DNA from: Planctomycetota bacterium | GTDB lineage: Bacteria > Planctomycetota > Phycisphaerae > Sedimentisphaerales > Anaerobacaceae | NCBI GenBank assembly: GCA_014384025.1 | Contig: JACNGQ010000237.1 | Coordinates: 1-51,804, forward strand | DNA: 51,804 nucleotides | Reading direction: 5' to 3' | In this document: one piece after another, positions 44,205 through 51,804 of the stretch | Layout of the letters: each line of letters starts with the position of its first letter | Numbering within the stretch: the first letter of the stretch is position 1 | Program-made: the position numbers and the translations under genes | The notes under the pieces: model-generated | What the model was told of the DNA's origin: nothing | Databases searched by the model: none | What the model saw: only the letters and a program-made list of their open reading frames with translations

Positions 44205-45089
44205 TCAGACATCGCAAATTCGTACCGCATAAGCGAGAGACTCGATGGGATCTCGCTTTGGGACAAACTCGTGCGCCACATACCCTTTGAAACCTGTCTT
44301 GGCGATTGCGCGCATAATAGCCGGATAATACAATTCCTGTGTCTCGTCGATTTCGTTTCGCCCCGGGTTGCCGCCTGTATGATAGTGGCCTATGTATTCA
44401 TGATAATCTTGAATCGTGCGGATGATATCGCCTTCCATTATCTGAGCGTGATAGATATCATAAAGAATTTTAACCCTGTCTGACCCGACTTTTTTACAGA
44501 CCTCTACACCCCACGCCATTTTATCGAACATATAATCTTTATGATTTACTTTGCTGTTGAGGTACTCGATGCAAATAGTTACCTTCTTCTTCTCAGCGTA
44601 TCCGGCCACTTGTTTGAGGGCCGTTACCATATTTTCTATACCCACATCATCAGCCATCCCGGCGCGGTTTCCGGGGAAGGTAATTACATTTGGGAATTCA
44701 TATTCTGCGGTTGCATCGATTGCCGAGCGGATTTGTTCGAGGCATTGCTTGTGATTATCTATTCGGTTGAGTCCCTTCGTAAGGCTGTGGGTATTCACCA
44801 ATGAGCATACAAGACCATGTTTCTTAACGGTAGCGAAGTCCTTTGGGCTAAGTAGGTCGATGGCTTTTATGCCCATCTTTTTGGATACCGCGCAAAGTTC
44901 GTCAAGCGAGAGTTTTCCATAGCACCACTTGCTCACGGATTGATTGATGCGCCCCTTCTTAACAATTCGTTCGATATTGTCGGCTATGGCGGCATATCCG
45001 GTACCGGTCAATGAGCCGGCAACTGCACCGGCGGCCATCAGAGAAGTATTGCCAATAAACGACCGTCTTGAGAGTTTATCTTTTTTCAT
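44205..45089 (-). CDS. Tat-exported TIM-barrel sugar isomerase/epimerase (hydroxypyruvate-isomerase-like)
   Basis: This has a xylose-isomerase-like TIM barrel. A twin-arginine signal starts the protein (LSRRSFIGNTSLMAAGAVAG), so the folded enzyme should be exported. Barrel motifs with metal ligands: TICIEYLN (Glu), VKILYDIYHAQIMEG (Asp, His), IGHYHTGGNPGRNEI (His) and YVAHEFVPKRDP (Glu). This is the pattern of hydroxypyruvate isomerase and related epimerases. The start at 45089 has AAGGAGAG upstream; a TTG at 45107 overlaps that site and is rejected. It lies downstream of proS on the same strand. Substrate unknown. Confidence 0.82.
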   Translation of the reverse strand: MKKDKLSRRSFIGNTSLMAAGAVAGSLTGTGYAAIADNIERIVKKGRINQSVSKWCYGKLSLDELCAVSKKMGIKAIDLLSPKDFATVKKHGLVCSLVNTHSLTKGLNRIDNHKQCLEQIRSAIDATAEYEFPNVITFPGNRAGMADDVGIENMVTALKQVAGYAEKKKVTICIEYLNSKVNHKDYMFDKMAWGVEVCKKVGSDRVKILYDIYHAQIMEGDIIRTIQDYHEYIGHYHTGGNPGRNEIDETQELYYPAIMRAIAKTGFKGYVAHEFVPKRDPIESLAYAVRICDV

Positions 45090-45156
45090 CGGTTCTCTCC
45101 TTTTCAATTTTATGTTATTTCAAAATATTTCATAATTACCACTCAAAAACATTCTA

Positions 45157-46980
45157 TTAAGTCTTAAGCTGTTCTTTCAAAGACTCGACCAGCTTAATCA
45201 CTTCATTTGCGGCCTTTTCAATTGGAACTTTTTGGCTTTCGGATTCACATCTAAGTTTTATCTCGACGTTGCCCTCGGCGACGGATCTTTTACCAACAGT
45301 GACTCTCACGGGTATGCCAATCAGGTCGGCATCTTTGAATTTTACTCCGCCGCGAAGGACCCTGTCATCCAGTAATACGTCAACACCGTCCTCGATCAAC
45401 TGCTGGTAAATGTCCTCCGCTGCTTTGGCAACATTATCATCGTCCTGATTGACCGAAGTAACAATAACTTCGAATGGCGAAATACTAATCGGCCAGATAA
45501 TACCGTTGTCGTCATTGCCGAGTTCGATGGCCGAGGCAACAATACGGTTTATTCCAATACCATAGCAGCCCATAATACAGGGATTCTCGGCCCCTTCTTC
45601 ATCGAGGAATTTTGCGCCGAGTTTCTCGCTGTATTTGGTTCCAAGCTTGAACACCTGCCCGACTTCGATACCTTTCTTAAAAAGCAGCTTCTTGCCGTTA
45701 TATGTATCGCCTTCTCTTGCATGGCGGATATCGGTGACAGTAATATTATTTCCTTCGATAGGGAAATCTCTTCCGGGAACAACGTTTTTGATATGATAAT
45801 CTGTCTTGTTAGCTCCTGTAACACCAACCGCCATAGCTGCAACGGCGTGGTCGATGATGAATGGAATATTCATTCTAGTTCTGAGTTCTACTGGCCCTGC
45901 GAAACCTACATTCGCATCTGTTATCATTTGTATATCATCCTCGTCCGCAAACTCTAAACTTTCTCCCGCAATAATTCTGAGCTTCTCATCATTGATTTCA
46001 TGATCGCCTCGGACTAAAACAGCATAAAATTTTGGCCTAAGGGATTCACGATACCGCCCAACACCATCTTTATGGATTGCTTTGTACTCTACTATATTTT
46101 TTACAGTTTCCTTTAATGGGTGAGTCTTATATATTAAAGTTTTTATCATTTCGGTGGGTTTGGTTTTGAGAAATTCACAGACCGCGTCGATGGTACCAAC
46201 ATTTGGTGTATGTACTTCCTCCATTGGCGGAATCTCACCTTTAGCCGTATCTTTTGGCAATGGGTCCACTGCCGCTCTTTCGAGGTTTGCCGCATAAGAG
46301 CCGTCTTCGGTATAAACGATAGTATCTTCGCCCGACTCGCACGGGATAGTAAACTGATGTGACCCTGAACCACCCATCTCGCCGGATTCAGCCTCAACAA
46401 TCACATATTCGAGACCGCAGCGTTTGAAAACATTGCAATACGCATCGTACATTGACTTGTATGATTTATCGAGACCTGCCGCATCGCAGTCGAAGCTATA
46501 GGCGTCTTTCATAATGAATTCACGGGACCGAATCGCCCCGAACCGAGGGCGGAACTCATCGCGGAATTTCGGGCTTATCTGGTAAAGGTTGATAGGGAGC
46601 TGCTTGTACGATTTTATCTCGCCGGCAACCATGGACGTAAACACTTCCTCTGCGGTCGGCCCGAGGACATTCATTCTGCCGTGGCGGTCTTCGAGGCAGA
46701 ACATTGTTGGGCCGTAGTCGGTGCTCCGGCCGGTTCTGTCCCAAAGCTCTTTCGGCTGCATTGAAGGGGCAAGGATTTCCTGTGCTCCGGCCTTGTTCAT
46801 CTCCTCCCGGACAATTCCAATAACCTTCAGAAGGCTTCGCCAGCCTAACGGCAGGTAAGTATATGTTCCACTGGAAACTTTGCGTATTAAGCCGGCACGA
46901 ATCATCAGTTTATGGCTGGCTGTTTCGGCATCAGCGGGAATCTCCTTGATAGTTGGTATAAACATCCGGCTGTATCTCAT
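45157..46980 (-). CDS. proS: Prolyl-tRNA synthetase (bacterial type)
   Basis: This enzyme charges tRNA-Pro in the cytoplasm. It is a class II synthetase of the bacterial type with editing domain: MRYSRMFIPTIKEIPADAE and ASHKLMIRAGLIRKVSSGTYTYLPLG (motif 1 region), FRDEFRPRFGAIRSREFIMKDAYSFD (motif 2), a YbaK-like editing insertion at about 230-385, and GCYGIGINRIVAS (motif 3). Its C-terminal anticodon-binding domain contains GVKFKDADLIGIPVRVTVG. At 607 residues it is slightly longer than usual. AAGGG lies before the ATG. It heads the minus-strand operon that runs to the O-antigen-ligase-like gene. Confidence 0.97.
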   Translation of the reverse strand: MRYSRMFIPTIKEIPADAETASHKLMIRAGLIRKVSSGTYTYLPLGWRSLLKVIGIVREEMNKAGAQEILAPSMQPKELWDRTGRSTDYGPTMFCLEDRHGRMNVLGPTAEEVFTSMVAGEIKSYKQLPINLYQISPKFRDEFRPRFGAIRSREFIMKDAYSFDCDAAGLDKSYKSMYDAYCNVFKRCGLEYVIVEAESGEMGGSGSHQFTIPCESGEDTIVYTEDGSYAANLERAAVDPLPKDTAKGEIPPMEEVHTPNVGTIDAVCEFLKTKPTEMIKTLIYKTHPLKETVKNIVEYKAIHKDGVGRYRESLRPKFYAVLVRGDHEINDEKLRIIAGESLEFADEDDIQMITDANVGFAGPVELRTRMNIPFIIDHAVAAMAVGVTGANKTDYHIKNVVPGRDFPIEGNNITVTDIRHAREGDTYNGKKLLFKKGIEVGQVFKLGTKYSEKLGAKFLDEEGAENPCIMGCYGIGINRIVASAIELGNDDNGIIWPISISPFEVIVTSVNQDDDNVAKAAEDIYQQLIEDGVDVLLDDRVLRGGVKFKDADLIGIPVRVTVGKRSVAEGNVEIKLRCESESQKVPIEKAANEVIKLVESLKEQLKT

Positions 46981-47138
46981 TTTTGCCCTTTTTGTTTCAT
47001 TACTTAACTACTGAAAAATTAACAACTCACCATTCACTAAGAGCACTTTTATAGTCTGAAACCGAAAGCTTTGCAAGCATATTTAATAGCTGGTAAGCAA
47101 AAGAGTTGCACAGACAATTAAATTTCTGCGAAAAATTC

Positions 47139-47167
47139 TTGCAATAGGTTGCTCTCGATAGTAAAGT
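47139..47167 (+). promoter_or_regulatory. Candidate promoter of tRNA-Lys
   Basis: TTGCAA (47139-47144), 17 bases, then TAAAGT (47162-47167). Transcription would start about 39 bases before the tRNA. The -10 is a poor match, so the call is weak. Confidence 0.35.
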
Positions 47168-47212
47168 TACTGAAAATTTGTCTCTAATGTTTTATTAAAG
47201 ACTAAAAATCAG

Positions 47213-47285
<73 letters not shown>

Positions 47286-47296
47286 TTAAATAAAAG

Positions 47297-47326
47297 AAGC
47301 TACTCTTTTTTCGAGAGTAGCTTTCT
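47297..47326 (+). terminator. Terminator of tRNA-Lys
   Basis: AAGCTACTCT (47297-47306) pairs perfectly with AGAGTAGCTT (47314-47323) around a seven-base T-rich loop; TCTTAATTAAT follows. It starts 12 bases after the tRNA. The T-run is interrupted but the stem is strong. Confidence 0.7.
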
Positions 47327-47407
47327 TAATTAATAACAGTAACAAATAGGATTCGAACCTTAACAAGGGTGTGGGAAATGTATTTTCCCACGTCGTTGGG
47401 GTGACAG

Positions 47408-47465
47408 GGGCGAACGATAGTGAGCGACGGGTTCTAGGCGGAAGGCTGGAATCCTGTATCGCTCA
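47408..47465 (+). pseudogene. Degenerate tRNA-Lys-like copy (possible attachment-site remnant)
   Basis: The segment begins GGGCGA and ends TCCTGTATCGCTCATTA, which repeats the 3' end of the intact tRNA (TCCTGTATCGCCCATTA, 47273-47289) with one mismatch. The ends can still pair as an acceptor stem (six pairs, one G-T). The middle is only about 40 bases and no anticodon arm is recognisable. A 3' tRNA repeat just beyond an intact tRNA is the usual mark of site-specific integration. A decayed tandem tRNA is the alternative. Confidence 0.45.
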
Positions 47466-47759
47466 TTACACAAGCCTTTAAAAACAAACCGCTTACCGAA
47501 ACAGACAGACCGGACAGTAAATCCGAAAAACAAAACCTTGTTTCTGGCTTGTGCCGATGTCATTAAACTTTTAACAGAATCCTGCCCTTGCGCGAACGCG
47601 CCCTCGTAAGATACGCTTGTAGTGGGATTTTTGGTAGAGTTTTTTCAGGTTCGCAAAATGTAATCCTTTAGGGCAACAGGGAGCATCCTGACTGTCCCAT
47701 TTATGCTTGAAAAGTATAAACACATACAGAATCAAGTAGCGTATCGATCCGTAGATTCT

Positions 47760-48758
47760 CTAATCCTGGCGGTATTTCAACTCAATGTTTTCGTGTTGGG
47801 CCTCTTTCTCTTTCCTTTTCTCTTCATACGCGAAATGGTATCCGGGCTCTTTGCCTGGGTCGCTGGTGTTGTGGCATGGTGTGCAAGATCGTACTCCGGC
47901 TTTGTGGAAACCGACCGCCCGAAGTTCAGCAAACTTATAAGGCCGCTTGTTTTCCTTGATTTCCTCTTGTATTTCGTTGGCCTTGCTTCCCGGGCCATGG
48001 CACCCCTCGCATGTTACTCCGGCATTGTCCTTGGCTTGATTTTGCGCCTCGGCGTCACCGTCGGCCGGCACAATATAGCCACCAGGAATACCAAAACCGC
48101 TCGTATGACAACCGAGGCACGTGGCATCCTTGGTATAGTCCTTATTGGGGTCGAACTTGAGTTTGGTCTTTTCCTCACTCTTGACGCCAGGTTTGAGCGA
48201 TTCGAAAGCCTTGGCCATTTCCGTTTTTCGCCAGCTATTCCATTGCTTGAAGTGACAGCTCTTGCATTTCTTGACGCCGACGTATGTGGCGCCTTTGGAG
48301 GATATAATGTTCAAGCCATCTCTAAACAGCTTCGCTGCCTGATCCTGCTTGCCCTGCGACTGACAAATAACACCCAGTTCATATCTAATGCGGGCGGCGT
48401 CAGCTTCTTGGTGAAGCAGTGCGGTTAACGCCTGTTCATCTTTGCCGGATGCAGGTCCGGGAAAGGCGGCAGACAGTGCATCCTTGAAAAAGGGCATGGC
48501 CTTTTCTACCTCACCGTTTTCATAATGGATCAAGCCCAACTCATACCCGGCCATGACCGTTGTGGCCTTATCCTTGAGTAGCGAGGTGAGCGTGGCCTGG
48601 GCCTGTTCCACTTTGCCGCTGCGGGCGTCGACAGCGGCCTGGTCGAGTTTGTCATATACTTCACCAGCGCCAGCAAAAGCAGCGATGGTTATAGCCAACA
48701 AGGAAAAAACACAAAGGCTTGCGTAGAATTTGATGTGCGAACTAAACCGATTTCTCAT
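47760..48758 (-). CDS. TPR - tetrahaem cytochrome c (c554-like)
   Basis: The protein has 332 residues. A signal sequence (to about residue 30) is followed by TPR-like helices (about 35-150), then a cytochrome part with four CXXCH haem sites: CKSCH, CLGCH, CEGCH and CTPCH. The first sits in YVGVKKCKSCHFKQWNSWRKTEMAKAF, the usual opening of the cytochrome c554 family. The haems should be attached in the periplasm and pass electrons. A very good AAGGAG lies before the ATG. It is the last gene of the minus-strand electron-transfer group. The opposite strand is open for 241 codons, but only as a shadow. Confidence 0.88.
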   Translation of the reverse strand: MRNRFSSHIKFYASLCVFSLLAITIAAFAGAGEVYDKLDQAAVDARSGKVEQAQATLTSLLKDKATTVMAGYELGLIHYENGEVEKAMPFFKDALSAAFPGPASGKDEQALTALLHQEADAARIRYELGVICQSQGKQDQAAKLFRDGLNIISSKGATYVGVKKCKSCHFKQWNSWRKTEMAKAFESLKPGVKSEEKTKLKFDPNKDYTKDATCLGCHTSGFGIPGGYIVPADGDAEAQNQAKDNAGVTCEGCHGPGSKANEIQEEIKENKRPYKFAELRAVGFHKAGVRSCTPCHNTSDPGKEPGYHFAYEEKRKEKEAQHENIELKYRQD

Positions 48759-48823
48759 GTCATTGCTCCTTTAAAAGTAACCTCAATAATTAAAACCACC
48801 AGCCGAGCCGGTGGATTACATGG

Positions 48824-49852
48824 TTATGTTGATTCTTCTGGGTATATCAGTTGCAGCGCCCGAAAATATGTCTGCATAGCCCTCTCAGAGTCATTGCATT
48901 TCTGGTATATTCGACCCAGCTCAAAGCGAAGCCTCGGAGAGGTTGGATCCTGCTTGATTCCCTCCTGCAGAAACTCCTCCGCCTCTTCCAGTTGGTCCAG
49001 TTGGCGTTTGGCCCATCCCATGATCAGGTTAATTCTGGCCTTGTCTCGATCACTCTGGCCGGACAGGAAGCTGACGAGCTTAATGGCCTCTTGGGCCTGA
49101 CCCGCCTGACACAGGAGTTCCCCCAACTCCACGGCAACCTCCGCAGAATTCGGATCGATCTCGTAGGCCATTTGGGCTTGTTCAATGGCCGAACTGACTC
49201 TACCCTTTTTTGACAGCAGCTCGGCCATCTGCAGATGGCGTTTTGCCTTAGCAGACATAGTGCTGTTGGCCACGGTTCTAACGGCCGAGGCCTCGTCGGG
49301 GCTGACGTCCAAGGGGATGTCCAGGGCCAGGAAGAGCCTTAATTTGACCACCGGCGCAAAATCGTAGGCGTGTCCCGGCTTAACGCAGAGAACCTTACCC
49401 AGAGGATCGGAAATCACTACGGTGGGCGTGGCAATGACGCCGAACTTGCCCCATATCTTGTACTGCTCGTCACCGATGATCTGCACTACGACCGGCGCAT
49501 CTTTTTGAATCGATGCAATGAACTCTCTATTATCGACATTTTGCATGACAAAGGCAACCTGTAGAGACGTCAACTTGTCTGCCGGAATGCCGGACAAAAT
49601 GCTGAAAATATCCTCTATGGCCTCTTGGGAGCGTTTTTGCTGAGATGACAAGAATGTCAGCATCAGCACCTGGCTACCGGAGCGTCTGTAGGCAAAGGGC
49701 TTGCCTGCGGTATCCACTGTGGAAAATTCCGGCATTTTCGCGCCCTGCTGGATTCTTCGCGTCGAGGACGCTACAACCCCATATAGGACAGTTGAAAGTA
49801 CAAGCACAATAACCACTGCCAAAACGATGTTCCTTATCGTTTTCATTATCAT
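48824..49852 (-). CDS. Thioredoxin-fold / TPR membrane-anchored protein without redox cysteines
   Basis: An N-terminal anchor helix (about 5-27 from this start) is followed by a TlpA/AhpC-like domain (GAKMPEFSTVDTAGKPFAYRRSGSQVLMLTFLSS, and GVIATPTVVISDPLGKV with the cis-Pro) and then a set of TPR helices (about 205-340). Where TlpA has WCxxC, this protein has SSQQKR: both redox Cys are gone, so it is unlikely to be a disulfide reductase. It may act as a scaffold or chaperone for haem or cytochrome assembly. The start is uncertain between 49852 and 49846; a TTG/ATG-led extension upstream lacks a ribosome site. Confidence 0.78.
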   Translation of the reverse strand: MIMKTIRNIVLAVVIVLVLSTVLYGVVASSTRRIQQGAKMPEFSTVDTAGKPFAYRRSGSQVLMLTFLSSQQKRSQEAIEDIFSILSGIPADKLTSLQVAFVMQNVDNREFIASIQKDAPVVVQIIGDEQYKIWGKFGVIATPTVVISDPLGKVLCVKPGHAYDFAPVVKLRLFLALDIPLDVSPDEASAVRTVANSTMSAKAKRHLQMAELLSKKGRVSSAIEQAQMAYEIDPNSAEVAVELGELLCQAGQAQEAIKLVSFLSGQSDRDKARINLIMGWAKRQLDQLEEAEEFLQEGIKQDPTSPRLRFELGRIYQKCNDSERAMQTYFRALQLIYPEEST

Positions 49853-49926
49853 TCTCTTTTCAGTCCTCTCGGCAGGAGAAGACCTGCTGAATACTTCTTC
49901 CTTAATTGCCAACATCTGTAAAGTTA

Positions 49927-51288
49927 TCAGAACAGCCCGTTGAACTCATGTGATCGTCTTGCCTGTTTGACAGTATAGTCAACAGGGATTTGTCTATCAT
50001 ACCCTTTTGCCAAATGGCATCCAGGATCGCAAAGTCCCCCCGTGTCGGTCTTGCTAAAATTGATTGGTAGATCCTTCCATCCACCGTATGGCACACTCAT
50101 CCGGATATGCTTTGGCTGGTTGCTGGCATGGGTTTGATGGCACGCCCGACAGGTTCGACCGCGGCGTTCCTTGTTGACATGCAGGAAATGCAGATTCTGG
50201 TTGCCATTTCGGAAATCCGTTAGAGCGTCGGCGGTGGCCGTCCGAACCAGCGTCCTTTCATGACAGCCAAAACATAACTCATATTTCGTCTCATCAAATG
50301 AGGTATAGAATTCCGCCGGATACTCCCCGGCCAGGATCCGGAAATTGTCACTGCCATGCGTCATGTGGCAACCGCTGCAGTCATCCTCTTTGATGGGCCC
50401 ATGGAGATATGCCTTGTCCTTGATCTCGTTAAACGCTGGCAGAACCTCGTTTATGGTCACCCCTTGAGGCTCTTCATGGCAGGTCAGGCAGAGGGTGGTC
50501 GGCACACTGGCCAACAGGTGTCGGACGCTTGAAGCATGAGGCGTGTGACATTTCAGACATCCGCCCTGTTCTGAAACTATATTGTGCTGCTGTTTGGAAG
50601 TTTGAGCCTTTGTCTGGATTTCCTCATGACAGGGAAAACACATGTCCGGCGCCTCAGCCCTGAGCATTTTCCAGTTATTGGCCGCATGCGGATCATGACA
50701 GTCCGCACAGTTTTCGCGTACAGCCTCATGAACAAACTCAAGTCCTTCCAGTTCCTCCTTGGTGGTGACATGGCAGAACACGCACAACTGGTCCGGTCCC
50801 ATGGTCAAGCGGTTTTCATAATCGCTTTCGTGAGCCTCGTGACATAAGGAGCACTCGTTGACCGAGGTGGGGCCGTGAACGTGGGTTGCATTTTCAACCA
50901 CATCATGGCATTCCGCGCACATCTCTCCAACCGTTTTGGCACGTAATCGAGATTTATTATCGCTGGCGTGCGTTTCGTGACATTGTTTGCACTGGCCGTC
51001 ATCCAGAGCACCGTGAATATACTTCTTGCTCAGTTCGTCATGACATTGCATACAAAGTCCCGGCTCTTCGTCGGTCAATTTAAAGGTGTGCTCCTTCACA
51101 TCGACACTTTCGTGGCATGCTTCGCAACTGCCTTCACTTACGGGATCATGTATAATTTTTTTTGAGGTGTGTTCACCATGACATTCTTCCGTAATGCAAC
51201 TGTCCTGCTCGGTTGTAGGCTTTTCCACACCGAAAGCATAAGATGTCAAGTTAATGACTATGAGTAACACTGTGGTATGTTTTCTCAT
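49927..51288 (-). CDS. Multihaem cytochrome c with 15 haem-binding motifs
   Basis: The protein has 453 residues with a signal peptide (to about residue 20). I count 13 CXXCH motifs (CEACH, CMQCH, CKQCH, CAECH, CSLCH, CVFCH, CADCH, CFPCH, CLKCH, CLTCH, CSGCH, CFGCH, CRACH) plus two expanded ones: CITEECH (CX4CH) at the N-terminus and CDPGCH (CX3CH) near the C-terminus. They come in pairs separated by about 18-30 residues (CMQCH...CKQCHETHASD), as in the doubled-CXXCH family. Nearly every pair is followed by an HxxH-like motif that could supply distal ligands. It would form a periplasmic or outer-face electron wire. It precedes the thioredoxin-fold gene by 11 bases or so and belongs to the same operon. 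Confidence 0.92.
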   Translation of the reverse strand: MRKHTTVLLIVINLTSYAFGVEKPTTEQDSCITEECHGEHTSKKIIHDPVSEGSCEACHESVDVKEHTFKLTDEEPGLCMQCHDELSKKYIHGALDDGQCKQCHETHASDNKSRLRAKTVGEMCAECHDVVENATHVHGPTSVNECSLCHEAHESDYENRLTMGPDQLCVFCHVTTKEELEGLEFVHEAVRENCADCHDPHAANNWKMLRAEAPDMCFPCHEEIQTKAQTSKQQHNIVSEQGGCLKCHTPHASSVRHLLASVPTTLCLTCHEEPQGVTINEVLPAFNEIKDKAYLHGPIKEDDCSGCHMTHGSDNFRILAGEYPAEFYTSFDETKYELCFGCHERTLVRTATADALTDFRNGNQNLHFLHVNKERRGRTCRACHQTHASNQPKHIRMSVPYGGWKDLPINFSKTDTGGLCDPGCHLAKGYDRQIPVDYTVKQARRSHEFNGLF

Positions 51289-51368
51289 GGCACTACACCT
51301 GATTGTACAGCAATAGTTGATTCAGCACTTTCCATCCATTTTCTTCCAGTAAACATACTTCCTATGGC

Positions 51369-51804
51369 TCAGAACTCTTTCGGCAAGGCCTCCAAGTCGC
51401 TACATGGGAACACCGGGCCATCCTTGCAGACATAAAGGTTGCCGACATTGCAGCGACCGCATTTCCCCACCCCGCACTTCATTCTGTTTTCGAGCGTCGT
51501 GTACGCTGAATCCAGCGAGAATCCCAGTTCCACAAGAGATTCCAGCACAAACTTGATCATTATGGGCGGTCCGCAGAGAATGACGATGGTGTTCTCTGGT
51601 TTGGGCTTCATACTTGTCAAAACAGTGGGAACAAAGCCCACTTCGCCCTTCCAGTCAGGGGTTTCGCCGCCGGGGTCCACCGTATAGAGCGTTTGCACAT
51701 CCTTCATCTGCTGCCAAGTGTCCAGCCGCTCTTTGTACACGAGATCGTTCACGCTACGCGCCCCGTACAAAATGGATATGTCTTTGAACTGGTCCCGCAG
51801 ATCC
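51369..51804 (-). CDS. Flavin / 2Fe-2S oxidoreductase subunit (hydrogenase gamma / sulfite reductase B-like), 5' end outside window
   Basis: Only the C-terminal part is present; the frame stays open to the window edge (DLRDQFKDISILYGARSVNDLVYK). The NAD-binding end of a ferredoxin-reductase fold is visible (TIVILCGPPIMIKFVLESL), followed by the 2Fe-2S site C-x4-C-x2-C-x7-C (CGVGKCGRCNVGNLYVC). This arrangement occurs in the gamma subunit of NAD(P)-linked NiFe hydrogenases and in anaerobic sulfite reductase B. It would bring electrons from NAD(P)H or a hydrogenase to the multihaem proteins next door. The 80-base gap to the cytochrome gene suggests one operon. Partners lie outside the window. 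Confidence 0.8.
   Translation of the reverse strand, partial: DLRDQFKDISILYGARSVNDLVYKERLDTWQQMKDVQTLYTVDPGGETPDWKGEVGFVPTVLTSMKPKPENTIVILCGPPIMIKFVLESLVELGFSLDSAYTTLENRMKCGVGKCGRCNVGNLYVCKDGPVFPCSDLEALPKEF

Larger units (their letters stand above)
47286..47759. other. tRNA-proximal junction region, no protein gene
   Basis: The region holds the tRNA terminator (47297-47324), an inverted partial copy of the T-arm (about 47345-47361, GGATTCGAACCT), and a shortened tRNA-like copy (47408-47465). A pair of seven-base inverted repeats follows: ACAAGCC (47470-47476) / GGCTTGT (47546-47552). These fragments look like debris of an insertion at the tRNA. Right of 47560 nothing is recognised. A 241-codon plus-strand frame starting at 47703 is mostly the antisense shadow of the cytochrome gene. 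Confidence 0.5.

Noticed and set aside
47703-48428. 241-codon plus-strand frame
   Set aside because: It is the antisense shadow of the cytochrome c554-like gene, whose haem motifs, signal peptide and ribosome site are convincing.

Overview
The window reads as a chromosome segment of a Planctomycetota bacterium, most likely of the class Phycisphaerae. This is an inference from content, not from a search: a large secreted LamG/PA14 protein with repeated WRID modules, a sulfatase-fold protein, a PL11-type rhamnogalacturonan lyase, a hybrid type II secretion / type IV pilus locus, and many short hypothetical proteins. Most of the sequence is moderately AT-rich. Intrinsic terminators are clear and Shine-Dalgarno sites are often good.

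Layout. 1-5.7 kb: the 3' tail of an unknown gene, accA, a Tat-exported sulfatase-fold protein, then on the minus strand a Sua5/phosphatase fusion overlapping rpiB, and a PilZ protein. 5.7-13.6 kb: a strongly promoted secreted LamG/PA14 protein, small membrane proteins, an iron-sulfur-type flavoprotein, nagA and a secreted coiled-coil protein. 13.8-18.3 kb: argH-thiL, a PL11-type lyase and tsaE. 18.7-34.1 kb: a secretion/pilus locus with five pilin-like genes, pilM, pilN, pilO, a PilP/GspC-like gene, secretin, GspE/PilB ATPase and GspF/PilC. Between secretin and ATPase sits a four-gene signalling cassette (histidine kinase, receiver, HD-GYP, STAS). A terminator follows gspF. 34.4-37.9 kb: a chemosensory-like module whose CheA has its domains in a permuted order, between a CheY-like receiver and a dual-receiver protein. 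38.1-47.0 kb: a DUF3616 protein and yebC on plus; on minus proS, a TIM-barrel isomerase, DUF4416, a WecA/MraY-family transferase and an O-antigen-ligase-like protein. 47.2 kb: tRNA-Lys(CUU).

Right of the tRNA (47.3-51.8 kb) the character changes. There is a degenerate copy of the tRNA ends, then visibly more GC-rich DNA. It encodes a minus-strand electron-transfer group: the 3' part of a flavin/2Fe-2S oxidoreductase, a cytochrome with 15 haem motifs, a thioredoxin-fold/TPR protein without redox cysteines, and a TPR-tetrahaem cytochrome c554-like protein. This looks like the near end of an island inserted at the tRNA. No integrase is visible and the far end lies outside the window.

How the genes may work together. 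The secretion/pilus machine could export the polysaccharide-active and adhesive proteins encoded nearby. Cyclic-di-GMP is a plausible controller: an HD-GYP phosphodiesterase lies inside the locus, the GspE N-terminus resembles the MshEN c-di-GMP-binding domain, and a PilZ protein lies upstream. The most unusual items are the permuted CheA module, the signalling cassette inside the secretion operon, the Thr-for-Cys sulfatase-fold enzyme, the Sua5/arginine-phosphatase-like fusion, the Walker A Asn in GspE, and the tRNA-linked multihaem island.
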